A DNA stretch of 64,000 bases, from assembly GCA_022842935.1 (NCBI GenBank), contig JALHOP010000005.1, forward strand, positions 275,307-339,306, given 5' to 3'. This document shows positions 33,777-42,782 of the stretch, piece after piece. The position numbers and the translations under genes are program-made. This DNA comes from Myxococcota bacterium. GTDB taxonomy: Bacteria; Myxococcota; XYA12-FULL-58-9; JALHOP01. The first letter of the stretch is position 1; each line of letters begins with the position of its first letter. The notes under the pieces are model-generated. The model saw only the letters and a program-made list of their open reading frames with translations, searched no databases and was not told where the DNA came from.

Positions 33777-36224
33777 ATGCGCGACGCAATCTCGCCCAAG
33801 CTAGCCGCTTTATTCGGCTTTTTGACCACTCTAGCCATCTCGGGGCTCGCGCACGCGAGCGAGGCCGACCTCATCCTGCCCGATGTGGGTACCCAGTCGT
33901 TCATGGGCATCGATGGCCGCACCTTGTTGCTGGCCGGCTTGGTGATCTGCGTTGCTGGCATCCTCTTTGGCCTCGTCTTCTTCATGCAGCTCAAGAAGAT
34001 GCCGGTTCACAAGTCGATGCTCGAGATCTCCGAGCTCATCTACGAGACGTGCAAGACGTACCTGCAGACCCAGGGCAAGTTCATCCTCTTGCTCGAAGTC
34101 TTCATCGGCGCCGCCATCGTCTTCTACTTCGGCTTCCTGCGGCACATGGACCCGCTCAAGGTCGTTATCGTCTTGCTGTTCAGCCTGATCGGCATCGCCG
34201 GTAGCTACGGCGTCGCTTGGTTCGGCATCCGAATCAACACGTTCGCCAACTCGCGCACCGCTTTCGCGGCGCTCAAGGGCAAGCCCTTCCCGGCCTATGC
34301 CATTCCGCTCAAGGCCGGCATCTCGATTGGCATGCTGCTCATCTCGGTCGAGCTCGTCCTCATGCTCGCCATCTTGCTCTTTATCCCCTCCGACTTCGCG
34401 GGTCCGTGCTTCATCGGTTTCGCCATTGGTGAGTCGCTCGGCGCCGCCGCCCTGCGTATCGCCGGCGGCATCTTCACGAAGATCGCCGACATCGGCTCCG
34501 ACCTGATGAAGATCGTCTTCAACATCAAGGAAGACGATGCGCGTAACCCCGGCGTCATCGCCGACTGCACCGGCGACAACGCAGGCGATTCGGTCGGCCC
34601 GACCGCCGACGGTTTCGAGACCTACGGCGTCACGGGCGTCGCGCTGATCACCTTCATCCTCTTGGCAGTTCCCAACGCCGCAACGCAGGTTCAGCTTCTC
34701 GTCTGGATCTTCGTCATGCGCGTCATGATGATCGTCACGAGCGCCGTGGCCTACCTGGGCAATGAAGCCTTCGCCAAAGCGAAGTACGGCAACGCCGACA
34801 AGATGAACTTCGAGCTGCCGCTCACCTCGCTGGTGTGGGTCGCTTCGATCATCTCCATCGCGATGACGTACGGTGTGTCGATGCTGCTCATCGGCGATAT
34901 CGGCGACGGTACCCTCTGGTGGAAGCTGTCGACCATCATCAGCTGCGGCACGCTCGCTGGCGCCATCATCCCCGAAGTGGTCAAGGTCTTCACGTCGACC
35001 GAATCCGGTCACGTGAAAGAGGTCGTCACCGCCTCGCGCGAAGGCGGACCATCGCTCAACATTTTGGCTGGTCTCACGGCGGGTAACTTCAGCGCCTATT
35101 GGATGGGCATCGTCATCGTTGCCTTGATGGGTACCGGCTATCTGGTGAGCAACGCGGGGCTCGTCGAGATCATCCCGCTCGCGCCCGCGGTCTTCGCCTT
35201 CGGCCTCATCGCCTTCGGCTTCCTGGGCATGGGCCCTGTGACCATCGCGGTCGACTCGTACGGCCCCGTCACCGACAACGCGCAGTCAGTCTACGAGCTC
35301 TCGGTCATCGAGACGCTCCCGAACATCAAGGACGAGATCAAAAAGGACTTCGGCTTCGATGTGAACTTCGAGAAGGCCAAGCACTTCCTCGAGGAGAACG
35401 ACGGCGCCGGCAACACCTTCAAGGCCACTGCGAAGCCGGTTCTCATCGGTACCGCGGTCGTCGGCGCGACGACCCTGATCTTCTCGATCATCGTCGTTCT
35501 CACCGACCGCCTGACGCAGAATCTCGAGTACCTCTCGGTTCTTCACCCGCCGTTCATGCTCGGCCTCATCACCGGTGGCGCCATCATCTACTGGTTCTCG
35601 GGCGCATCGACCCAGGCCGTCTCGACGGGCGCCTACCGCGCGGTCGAGTTCATCAAAGCGAACATTCGGCTCGACTCGACGTCCGCGAAGGCCTCGGTTT
35701 CCGACTCGAAGAAGGTCGTCGAGATCTGCACCAAGTATGCGCAGAAGGGCATGTTCAACATCTTCTTCGCGGTCTTGTTGTCGACGCTCGCGTTCGCCTT
35801 CCTCGATTCGTACTTCTTCATCGGCTACCTGGTGTCGATCGCGGCCTTCGGCCTCTATCAAGCCATCTTCATGGCCAACGCTGGCGGCGCTTGGGACAAC
35901 GCCAAGAAGATCGTCGAGGTCGAGCTCAAGGAGAAGGGCACGCCACTGCACGCGGCCTCGGTCGTCGGCGACACCGTTGGCGATCCCTTCAAGGATACGT
36001 CGTCGGTCGCCATGAACCCGGTCATCAAGTTTACGACGCTGTTCGGCCTCTTGGCGGTCGAGCTGGCCGTCGAGATGGACCCGACCACGCGCGTGGTCAT
36101 CGGCGCCATCTTCTTCGCGGTCTCGACGGTGTTCGTGTGGCGCTCGTTCTACGCCATGCGTATCGGCAGCGTGGTCGAGAAGGGCACCGCTCACAGCGCT
36201 CAGGCCGCGACGGCGGCGCGCTAG
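33777..36224 (+). CDS. hppA: Membrane-bound ion-pumping pyrophosphatase
   Basis: This 815-residue membrane enzyme couples pyrophosphate hydrolysis to ion export. ATG 33777 follows AGGGA and gives an N-terminal signal-like helix. Family motifs are intact: EDDARNPGVIADCTGDNAG (Mg-PPi-binding loop), a late DTVGDPFKDTSS and SVSDSKK. In the subtype-deciding region, GNTFKAT carries Lys where K+-independent pumps have Lys and K+-dependent ones have Ala, so this is probably a K+-independent, H+-pumping type. The sequence is nevertheless diverged around the GDNAGDSVGPTADGFETYG loop, where most H+-pumps have GDNVGD. Monocistronic, ending in a clear terminator. Confidence 0.92.
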   Translation: MRDAISPKLAALFGFLTTLAISGLAHASEADLILPDVGTQSFMGIDGRTLLLAGLVICVAGILFGLVFFMQLKKMPVHKSMLEISELIYETCKTYLQTQGKFILLLEVFIGAAIVFYFGFLRHMDPLKVVIVLLFSLIGIAGSYGVAWFGIRINTFANSRTAFAALKGKPFPAYAIPLKAGISIGMLLISVELVLMLAILLFIPSDFAGPCFIGFAIGESLGAAALRIAGGIFTKIADIGSDLMKIVFNIKEDDARNPGVIADCTGDNAGDSVGPTADGFETYGVTGVALITFILLAVPNAATQVQLLVWIFVMRVMMIVTSAVAYLGNEAFAKAKYGNADKMNFELPLTSLVWVASIISIAMTYGVSMLLIGDIGDGTLWWKLSTIISCGTLAGAIIPEVVKVFTSTESGHVKEVVTASREGGPSLNILAGLTAGNFSAYWMGIVIVALMGTGYLVSNAGLVEIIPLAPAVFAFGLIAFGFLGMGPVTIAVDSYGPVTDNAQSVYELSVIETLPNIKDEIKKDFGFDVNFEKAKHFLEENDGAGNTFKATAKPVLIGTAVVGATTLIFSIIVVLTDRLTQNLEYLSVLHPPFMLGLITGGAIIYWFSGASTQAVSTGAYRAVEFIKANIRLDSTSAKASVSDSKKVVEICTKYAQKGMFNIFFAVLLSTLAFAFLDSYFFIGYLVSIAAFGLYQAIFMANAGGAWDNAKKIVEVELKEKGTPLHAASVVGDTVGDPFKDTSSVAMNPVIKFTTLFGLLAVELAVEMDPTTRVVIGAIFFAVSTVFVWRSFYAMRIGSVVEKGTAHSAQAATAAR

Positions 36225-36277
36225 GTAAACGTGTCTTTGTCCGCTGTGGCGGAGGAGAATAGAATTGTTCGGGAAGG

Positions 36278-36314
36278 CCCGCGTGAGACTCGTAAGAGCT
36301 CGCGCGGGTTTTTT
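36278..36314 (+). terminator. Rho-independent terminator after hppA
   Basis: CCCGCG (36278-36283) pairs with CGCGGG (36303-36308), with further GAG/CTC pairing inside. Six T residues (36309-36314) follow directly. It lies 53 bases after the pyrophosphatase stop and is the clearest intrinsic terminator in the window. Confidence 0.8.
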
Positions 36315-36410
36315 CGTTATGTGCCGCTGGGCGGGGGCACACGAGGTAGACGAGCGTCGATGAATTGACCGTTGGTTGCATGACGCGCTTTGCGTGCGCA
36401 GCTTCGCGTT

Positions 36411-37379
36411 ATGCGGGGGTTCGTGAAGAGGGCGTTCACGCTGGTGCGTGAAGCGGCGAACGAATGGTCTGACGACAATGCGTCGAGCCTCGCGGCGTCG
36501 GTTGCGTTTTATACGCTCGTCTCACTGGCGCCGCTTCTGCTCGTCGTGCTTGCGGTCTCCGGTTTCGTCTTCGGAGCGGAAGCGGCTCGCGGAGAGCTCT
36601 TCGGGCAGGTCGCGGGACTCATCGGCGCGGACGCCGCGAAGGTCGTCGAGGCGGCGATCGACAACGCGGGCAAAAACGAAAGAACCGGCGTCATCGCGAG
36701 CGCCATCAATATCGGGGTGCTGCTTTTCGGCGCGACTGGCGCGTTCACGGAGTTGCAGCACGCACTCAACACCATCTGGGGTGTGCAAACGAAAGCGGCC
36801 AGAGAGACGAAGGCGACGATTTGGAACTACGTGCGCAAGCGATTTTTATCGTTCGCGATGGTCCTCGTGCTTGGGTTCTTGCTTCTGGTCTCTTTGGTGC
36901 TGTCCGCGGCGCTGTCGGGGCTTACGGGTGCGTGGAAGGGTGTGGTGCCCGGCGTCAGCATCCTCTGGCAGCCCCTCAACTTTGGTGTTTCGTTCCTCGT
37001 CACCACCTTCTTGTTTGCGATGATTTACAAGGTCCTGCCCGACGCCAAGGTCCGCTGGCGCGACACCTGGGTCGGCGCGGGCATCACATCGTTGCTGTTT
37101 GGCATTGGTAAGCTCCTCATCGGTCTTTACTTGGGTAATGCGAGCTTCGGATCGACCTATGGCGCTGCCGGCGCGCTCGTCGTAACCATCGTTTGGGTCT
37201 ACTACTCGGCGCAGATTCTCTTCTTTGGCGCCGAGCTCACGCAGGTCTTTGCCCGCTTCCGCGGCGAGGAAATCGAACCGGATGAACACGCCGTGCGCGT
37301 CGAAGTCGTCAAGCGCGAGCTCCCTTTGCCCGGTGAAGACCGCCATCGTACTCGCGACCGCATGGGTGTTCGCCCCTAG
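36411..37379 (+). CDS. YihY/BrkB-family membrane protein
   Basis: This 322-residue inner-membrane protein belongs to the YihY/virulence factor BrkB family. It begins MRGFVKRAFTLVREAANEW and has the family's conserved ASSLAASVAFYTLVSLAPLLL at residues ~25-45. About six membrane helices follow, including FGATGAFTELQHALNTIW and the late GASGSTYGAAGALVVTIVWVYYSAQI-like segment that most members share. Its molecular role is unclear in the family (formerly called ribonuclease BN by mistake). The final 47 bases overlap the start of the barrel gene in another frame. Confidence 0.85.
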   Translation: MRGFVKRAFTLVREAANEWSDDNASSLAASVAFYTLVSLAPLLLVVLAVSGFVFGAEAARGELFGQVAGLIGADAAKVVEAAIDNAGKNERTGVIASAINIGVLLFGATGAFTELQHALNTIWGVQTKAARETKATIWNYVRKRFLSFAMVLVLGFLLLVSLVLSAALSGLTGAWKGVVPGVSILWQPLNFGVSFLVTTFLFAMIYKVLPDAKVRWRDTWVGAGITSLLFGIGKLLIGLYLGNASFGSTYGAAGALVVTIVWVYYSAQILFFGAELTQVFARFRGEEIEPDEHAVRVEVVKRELPLPGEDRHRTRDRMGVRP

Positions 37380-38028
37380 CCTCGCGCGCGCTCAGACACG
37401 CGTCGATGTCGGCGTGGGGACCGTAGCGCCGCTGTATCTGGGCACGCAGGTGCTCGCCGAGCTTCCTGGACGGTTTCTGGTCGGTGTCGAGGCGGGTTTC
37501 ATGCCCGCGCCCTACGCCAGCTTCATCAACGGCATCGCCCAGTCGTTCGATGCCTACAACGACGAGACCGCTCAGATCATCGAATCGGCAATCACTGGGG
37601 CGTTCGTGTTTCGGCCCAGCATTGGTTTTCGGCCATCGCGGGAGCTCGGGCTGGAAGTGCTCGCAGGCTACACGTTGCTGGTTCTCAGCGAAGACATCAC
37701 GGGCATCGACATCATCAAGGACGCGGTACGGCGGTCGTCATCCGCAATAAGCGGCGAGGAGCGGGTCGATCTGTCATCGACCATTCACGGCTTTCACCTG
37801 ACCGTCGCATACTCCTGGCAGCTTGCCGAGCACCTCGCGCTGCGCGGTTCGCTTGGCTACATGCAGGCTGTCGCGTCGTCGACCAGCATCGACGCACCGG
37901 CGATCGAGCAGCGCGAGCCGAACGAGTTTCGCATTTTGGCCGCGACACTCGATCGTTACCTGAACGACAAATACACAACCTACGTGAAGCTGCCGACGCT
38001 CGGCTTGACGCTCAACTACCGTTTCTAG
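37333..38028 (+). CDS. Small outer-membrane beta-barrel protein
   Basis: This is a 231-residue protein with GTG start 37333 inside the end of the brkB gene; the signal peptide is MKTAIVLATAWVFAPSLARA. The mature part alternates hydrophobic and polar residues in strand-sized blocks (FLVGVEAGFMPAPYASF, FVFRPSIGFRPSRELGLEVLAGY, LALRGSLGYMQAV). It ends TLGLTLNYRF with the C-terminal Phe of barrel proteins inserted by BAM. No known family is recognised. It may be a myxobacterial surface porin of 8-10 strands. The 4-base gap to murB suggests co-transcription. Confidence 0.65.
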   Translation: MKTAIVLATAWVFAPSLARAQTRVDVGVGTVAPLYLGTQVLAELPGRFLVGVEAGFMPAPYASFINGIAQSFDAYNDETAQIIESAITGAFVFRPSIGFRPSRELGLEVLAGYTLLVLSEDITGIDIIKDAVRRSSSAISGEERVDLSSTIHGFHLTVAYSWQLAEHLALRGSLGYMQAVASSTSIDAPAIEQREPNEFRILAATLDRYLNDKYTTYVKLPTLGLTLNYRF

Positions 38029-38031
38029 ACG

Positions 38032-39069
38032 ATGGCGCTCAAAGCCATGTTGCGTACCCTCGACGAGCCGTTCGCGCGTCACACCACACTCAAGCTCGGC
38101 GGTCCGGCGCGTGAATGGTGGCTGCTCGAGTCGACCGCAGAGATCGGTCAGGCTGTGGCGAGCTCCGAGGCGGACGGGGTCCCCTTCGTCATCGTTGGCG
38201 GCGGCAGCAACCTCGTGGCGAGCGATCGGGGATTCGCCGGACGCGTCTTGCAGGTCGCTAATCGCGGTATCGCTATCCGCGGTGATGAAGTCACGGTCGC
38301 GGCGGGGGAGCCATGGGATGACGTGGTGGGGCTCTGCGTGGACGAGGGCCTCGCGGGACTCGAGTGCCTGTCGGGCATTCCTGGCACCGCTGGGGCGACG
38401 CCCATCCAGAACGTCGGTGCCTACGGCCAAGAAGTCGCTGACACCATCATCGCGGTCGACGCTTTCGACCGCCGCGTGGGTCACCATGTGAAGCTCTCTC
38501 CGAAGGAGTGCGCTTTTGCGTACCGCGACAGCGCCCTCAAGCACGAGGCGCGATGGGTTGTCACAAGCGTAACCTTCGCGCTCGAACGCTCCCGCGCGGC
38601 GTCGGGCCTGACCTATCCCGAGCTGGTGAAGGCTCTTGGCCGGTCGGGTGAGGCACCCCTTGCGGACGTGCGCGCCAAAGTCATCGCCCTGCGGCGCACC
38701 AAGGGCATGGTCATCGACGCGAACGATCCGGAGTCTTGCAGCGCGGGCTCGTTCTTCACCAACCCCGTGCTTACGTTCGACGAGCTCTCCCGACTCGAGA
38801 AGCGGATCGAAACCAAACCACCATGTTACGCGCACGGCGAGAGCTGGAAGGTGCCTGCTGCGTGGCTCATCGAACGCGCGGGTTTTGGCAAAGGGTACGG
38901 GGGGCCTCGAGTCGGCGTCTCTAGGAAACACGCGCTCGCTCTCGTGCACTATGGCGGTGGAACGACGAGCGAGCTGCTCGAGCTTGCCAGAGCCATCCGC
39001 GATGGCGTACTCGCGAGAACTGGGGTGACACTTCAGAACGAGCCCGTGCTCCTCGGAGAGAGTTTGTGA
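38032..39069 (+). CDS. murB: UDP-N-acetylenolpyruvoylglucosamine reductase
   Basis: MurB (345 residues) reduces UDP-GlcNAc-enolpyruvate with NADPH and FAD in the second step of peptidoglycan precursor synthesis, in the cytosol. The FAD-binding motifs VIVGGGSNLVASDRGF and LSGIPGTAGATPIQNVGAYGQ are both present. YRDSALK, the catalytic Ser in SAGSFFTNPV and the late AWLIERAGF show the type I form, as in E. coli. The stop overlaps the dehydratase GTG by 4 bases. Other mur genes are not here. Confidence 0.93.
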   Translation: MALKAMLRTLDEPFARHTTLKLGGPAREWWLLESTAEIGQAVASSEADGVPFVIVGGGSNLVASDRGFAGRVLQVANRGIAIRGDEVTVAAGEPWDDVVGLCVDEGLAGLECLSGIPGTAGATPIQNVGAYGQEVADTIIAVDAFDRRVGHHVKLSPKECAFAYRDSALKHEARWVVTSVTFALERSRAASGLTYPELVKALGRSGEAPLADVRAKVIALRRTKGMVIDANDPESCSAGSFFTNPVLTFDELSRLEKRIETKPPCYAHGESWKVPAAWLIERAGFGKGYGGPRVGVSRKHALALVHYGGGTTSELLELARAIRDGVLARTGVTLQNEPVLLGESL

Positions 39070-39998
39070 ACCGCGACGAGATTCAGCGCGCGTTGCACCG
39101 CATACAGCGTTACGTTCGCCAAACACCCATCACCGGTCTCGAACGCGGCGACGCTCGTATCGTGCTCAAGCTCGAGAACATGCAGCGCTCTGGCTCCTTC
39201 AAGGCGCGCGGCGCTTTCAATAGTCTCCTCGCAAAGCCTGTCACTGGCCGGGGAGTCATTACCGCGAGCGGCGGCAACCACGGCGCGGCTGTCGCTTACG
39301 CAGCGCACAAGCTCGGCGTTCGTTCCGAGATCTTCGTGCCCACCATCACCTCGCCAGTGAAGCTCGCGCGCCTTCGTGAGTACGCTGCGGCCGTCACCAT
39401 CACGGGCAGCGTGTACGCTGAAGCGCACGAGGCGAGTCTGATACGCGCCAAACAGACCATGGCGCGCTACATTCATGCCTACGACCAGCCCGAGGTCATC
39501 GCGGGGCAGGGGACGGTGGCCCTCGAGCTCGAGACCCAGGCGCCCGATCTCGACACCTTGCTGGTGGCCGTGGGAGGTGGCGGGCTCCTCGCGGGGTGCC
39601 TCGCCTGGTACGAGCAAAGGGTGCGCATCGTAGCCGTCGAGCCGACCCGGGCGCCGACCCTGGCGAAGGCCATCGAGAACGGTCGTCCCGTCGACGTCGA
39701 GGTCTCGGGAATCGCTGCCGACGCGCTCGGTGCTCGTCGCGTCGGCGAGCTCATGTTCCCGTTAGCACAGCGCTTTTTGGACCGGGTTGTCCTCGTCGAG
39801 GACTCCGATATCGCCATGGCCCAAGCGCTGCTTTGGTCGAGCATGCGCCTGGTTGTCGAGCCGGGTGGGGCGGCGGCGCTAGCGGCGTTGACGGCGGGAC
39901 GCTACCGTCCGGCGGCCGGCGAGAAGGTCGGGGTCGTCGTGTGCGGCGGTAACGCCGATCTCTCCAAGTTGGCACAGCTTGCGGGTTCGCCCGGGTAA
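39066..39998 (+). CDS. PLP-dependent serine/threonine dehydratase
   Basis: This is a 310-residue fold-type II PLP enzyme. The PLP lysine is in SGSFKARGAFN (residues ~42-52). The phosphate and substrate loop SGGNHGAAVAYAAHKLG and the glycine-rich VGGGGLLAG loop follow. It lacks a C-terminal ACT regulatory domain, so it resembles catabolic or biodegradative dehydratases or serine racemase-like members rather than feedback-regulated IlvA. It turns L-Thr to 2-oxobutanoate or L-Ser to pyruvate. Its coupling to murB by a 4-base overlap has no obvious metabolic reason. Confidence 0.82.
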   Translation: MNRDEIQRALHRIQRYVRQTPITGLERGDARIVLKLENMQRSGSFKARGAFNSLLAKPVTGRGVITASGGNHGAAVAYAAHKLGVRSEIFVPTITSPVKLARLREYAAAVTITGSVYAEAHEASLIRAKQTMARYIHAYDQPEVIAGQGTVALELETQAPDLDTLLVAVGGGGLLAGCLAWYEQRVRIVAVEPTRAPTLAKAIENGRPVDVEVSGIAADALGARRVGELMFPLAQRFLDRVVLVEDSDIAMAQALLWSSMRLVVEPGGAAALAALTAGRYRPAAGEKVGVVVCGGNADLSKLAQLAGSPG

Positions 39999-40015
39999 GG
40001 CTACTTGGCTTACCC
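39993..40015. promoter_or_regulatory. Inverted repeat spanning dehydratase stop and E1 start region
   Basis: GGGTAAG (39993-39999) and CTTACCC (40009-40015) form a perfect 7-base inverted repeat with a 9-base centre. It begins over the dehydratase stop codon and ends 4 bases before the E1 ATG. It could be an operator for the E1 gene or an mRNA hairpin; there is no T-run, so it is not a classical terminator. Confidence 0.4.
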
Positions 40016-40018
40016 AGC

Positions 40019-42058
40019 ATGGCCTCTGTGAAATCCATGGAAGATGCCGAGACCCCCTCCGAACGAGCGCCGGTGCTCACGCCGCTGCGATTCGATCGTA
40101 AGGGCCTCACCAACGAGCAACTCGTCGCGATCTACGACGCCATCTTGTTGCCTCGTATGATCGAGGAGAAGTCACTGCTGCTTTTGCGGCAGGGCAAGGT
40201 CAGCAAGTGGTTCTCGGGCATCGGGCAGGAGGGCATCTCCGTCGGCCTTACCCAGGCGCTGCGCGACAGCGACTACATCCTGCCGCTGCATCGCAACCTC
40301 GGCGTGTTCACGGGCCGTGACATGCCACTCGTGAAGCTCTTCGCGCAGTGGCAAGGCAAGAAGGCTGGCTACACCAAAGGCCGCGACCGCTCATTCCACT
40401 TCGGTAGCCCAGACGACCGGGTCATCGGCATGATCTCGCATCTCGGGGCCATGCTGGGCGTGGCTGATGGTCTCGCGCTCGCCTCGAACCTCGCAAAAGA
40501 TGACTTCGTCGCCGCGGTGTTCTCTGGCGACGGTGGTGCCTCCGAGGGCGATTTCCACGAAGCCATCAACGTTGCGGCGGTGTGGAATCTCCCGGTCATT
40601 TTCGTCATCGAGAACAACGGCTACGGGCTGTCGACGCCGTCGCGTGACCAGTTCGTTTGCAAGCAGTTCATCGACAAAGCCGTCGGCTATGGCATCGAGG
40701 GGCTGCAGGTCGACGGCAACAACGTGCTCGAGGTCTACACGACCGTACGTCGCATCGCCGAGCGCATGCGCCGCGACAAGAAGCCGGTTCTGCTCGAGTG
40801 TATGACGTTCCGTATGCGTGGCCACGAAGAAGCCTCGGGCACCAAATACGTGCCACAGATTCTCTTCGACACCTGGCAAAGCAAAGACCCGGTTGCCGGC
40901 TACGAGGCGTTTCTCGTGGCGGAAGGTGTGCTGACGGCCGCTGAAACGGATCGGCGTCGGTCCGCCCTCAAGAAGTCCATCGAGCTCGCCTGGGACGAGG
41001 TGTTCGCGCTCCCGGACGTCAAGCCGAACGTCGAAGAAGAGCTCGCCGACGTCTATGCCGTGTCCACCGAAGCGGACGAGACGCGCATCGCGAGCACCGC
41101 GACCAGCTCCAAGCGCTTCGTCGATGCGCTCTCGGACGGTTTACGCCAGGCCATGCAGCGCGACGACAAGCTCGTCATCATGGGCCAGGACGTCGCTGAG
41201 TACGGCGGCGTCTTCAAGGTGACGCAAGGCTTCGTCGAGGAGTTCGGTAAGGACCGCGTGCGAAACACACCGCTGTGCGAGTCCGCCATCTTGGGGGCGG
41301 GCTTGGGCCTTGCGATCGCCGGTCGCCCTTCGGTCGTCGAGATGCAGTTCGCCGACTTCGTCAGCTGCGGCTTCAACCAGATCGTCAACAACCTCGCCAA
41401 GACGCACTATCGCTGGAACCAGCCCGTCAATGTCACGGTTCGCATGCCGACTGGCGCTGGCACCGGCGCTGGCCCGTTCCACTCGCAGTCCAACGAGGCT
41501 TGGTTCACGCACGTGCCCGGCTTGAAAGTCGTCTACCCCTCGACCCCGTACGACGCCAAGGGACTCATCGCCGCGGCGGTGCGCGACCCGAACCCCGTCA
41601 TGTTCTTCGAGCACAAGGTGCTCTACCGCAGCGCCACGGGCGAGGTGCCAGACGCCTATTACACCTTGCCCATCGGCAAGGCCCGCGTGGTCAACGAAGG
41701 CAAACGCGCCACCATCGTGACTTACGGCGCCGCCGTGCATTGGTGTCTCGAGGTGGCTGTGGAAGCGCAAGTCGAGGTCATCGACCTGATGACCCTGCTC
41801 CCGTGGGATCGGGAGACGGTTTTCTCCTCGGTTCGCAAGACGAACCGGTGCATGGTCGTGCACGAGGACACGTTGATCGGCGGCTTCGGCGGCGAGATCG
41901 CAGCGAGCATCGGCGAGGAGCTCTTCGAGCATCTCGACGCGCCCGTCATACGGGTCGCCTCGCTCGATACGCCGGTGCCCTTCAATCAAGCGCTCGAGAA
42001 ACAGTTCCTGCCGAAAAAGCGCATTACCGCAGCGCTCGTTCGCCTGCTAGCCTACTAA
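40019..42058 (+). CDS. 2-oxo-acid dehydrogenase E1 component, fused alpha and beta subunits
   Basis: This 679-residue thiamine-diphosphate enzyme carries the E1 alpha chain (~20-340) and beta chain (~365-679) in one polypeptide. The ThDP/Mg motif is SGDGGASEGDFHEAI with ENNGYGLS downstream. The beta half starts SKRFVDALSDGLRQAM and contains GQDVAEYGGVFKVTQG and AEMQFADF-like VVEMQFADFVSC. It decarboxylates pyruvate or branched-chain 2-oxo acids and passes the acyl group to E2 lipoyl domains. The GHEEASGTKYVP stretch is typical of the fused oxo-isovalerate/branched-chain group. The adjacent genes do not include E2 or E3, so those are elsewhere. Confidence 0.88.
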   Translation: MASVKSMEDAETPSERAPVLTPLRFDRKGLTNEQLVAIYDAILLPRMIEEKSLLLLRQGKVSKWFSGIGQEGISVGLTQALRDSDYILPLHRNLGVFTGRDMPLVKLFAQWQGKKAGYTKGRDRSFHFGSPDDRVIGMISHLGAMLGVADGLALASNLAKDDFVAAVFSGDGGASEGDFHEAINVAAVWNLPVIFVIENNGYGLSTPSRDQFVCKQFIDKAVGYGIEGLQVDGNNVLEVYTTVRRIAERMRRDKKPVLLECMTFRMRGHEEASGTKYVPQILFDTWQSKDPVAGYEAFLVAEGVLTAAETDRRRSALKKSIELAWDEVFALPDVKPNVEEELADVYAVSTEADETRIASTATSSKRFVDALSDGLRQAMQRDDKLVIMGQDVAEYGGVFKVTQGFVEEFGKDRVRNTPLCESAILGAGLGLAIAGRPSVVEMQFADFVSCGFNQIVNNLAKTHYRWNQPVNVTVRMPTGAGTGAGPFHSQSNEAWFTHVPGLKVVYPSTPYDAKGLIAAAVRDPNPVMFFEHKVLYRSATGEVPDAYYTLPIGKARVVNEGKRATIVTYGAAVHWCLEVAVEAQVEVIDLMTLLPWDRETVFSSVRKTNRCMVVHEDTLIGGFGGEIAASIGEELFEHLDAPVIRVASLDTPVPFNQALEKQFLPKKRITAALVRLLAY

Positions 42059-42059
42059 G

Positions 42060-42782
42060 ATGCTCGCAGTCGTTACTGGTGCTGGAGTTCGTGTAGGCCG
42101 CGCTATCGCCGTAGCCCTGGCGGATGCCGGCTACGACCTTGCCCTCCATGCCAACGACAACATCACGGCTGCAACCGACCTGGCCGCGGAGATCGCCAAG
42201 AAGGGCAGGCGGACGTCTACCCACAAGGCGGATCTCTCCGACCCTCTGCAGGTCGAGCGTCTAGTGAATGAGCTGCGCGAGCGCTACCCGAGCATCGACG
42301 TGCTGGTGAACAGCGCGTCCATCTACGTCGAAAAGCCGTTTGCCGAGATCGACGCGGCTGCGTACGCCCGCATGCAGCAAATCAACCTCGCGTCGCCTTT
42401 TTTCCTCACCCAGGGCCTGCTCGAACCGTTGAAGCGCTCGGCGAGTCCGAGCGTCATCAACATCGTGGATATCGCCGCTGAGCGTGTCGTGCCGCGTTAT
42501 GCGCACTACACCGTGTCGAAAGCGGGGCTCGCGGCGCTCACCAAAGCGCTCGCAACCGAGCTCGCGCCCACGATCCGCGTCAATGGGGTCTCACCCGGAC
42601 TTGTCGCCATGCCGGTCAACTGGAGCGAGTCCACCAAGTCGGGTGCACTTGGTCGTATTCCGCTCCAACGCAGCGGAGCACCCGAAGATGTCGCGAAGCT
42701 CGTCGTCTTTTTGGCGCGCGAAGCCACCTACATGACGGGTCAAATCGTCGCGGTCGACGGTGGCTGGAGCGCTGCTCTATGA
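42060..42782 (+). CDS. SDR-family pteridine reductase-like oxidoreductase (FolM-like)
   Basis: This 240-residue short-chain dehydrogenase has the cofactor motif TGAGVRVGRAIA, where the Arg of TGxxxRxG is the NADPH-binding form seen in pteridine reductases. The catalytic set is Asp137, Tyr150 and Lys154. Asp replaces the usual Ser and stands 13 residues before the Tyr, as in PTR1 (Asp181/Tyr194/Lys198) and E. coli FolM. NSAS-motif NSASIYVEKPF is present. It probably reduces dihydropterin or dihydrofolate to tetrahydro forms. The last 4 bases overlap the FolB-like gene, which supports a pterin role. Confidence 0.82.
   Translation: MLAVVTGAGVRVGRAIAVALADAGYDLALHANDNITAATDLAAEIAKKGRRTSTHKADLSDPLQVERLVNELRERYPSIDVLVNSASIYVEKPFAEIDAAAYARMQQINLASPFFLTQGLLEPLKRSASPSVINIVDIAAERVVPRYAHYTVSKAGLAALTKALATELAPTIRVNGVSPGLVAMPVNWSESTKSGALGRIPLQRSGAPEDVAKLVVFLAREATYMTGQIVAVDGGWSAAL

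Noticed and set aside
33831-35012. 393-residue minus-strand frame antisense to hppA
   Set aside because: Extremely acidic, repetitive composition and no start signal; an artefact of the opposite, highly conserved gene.
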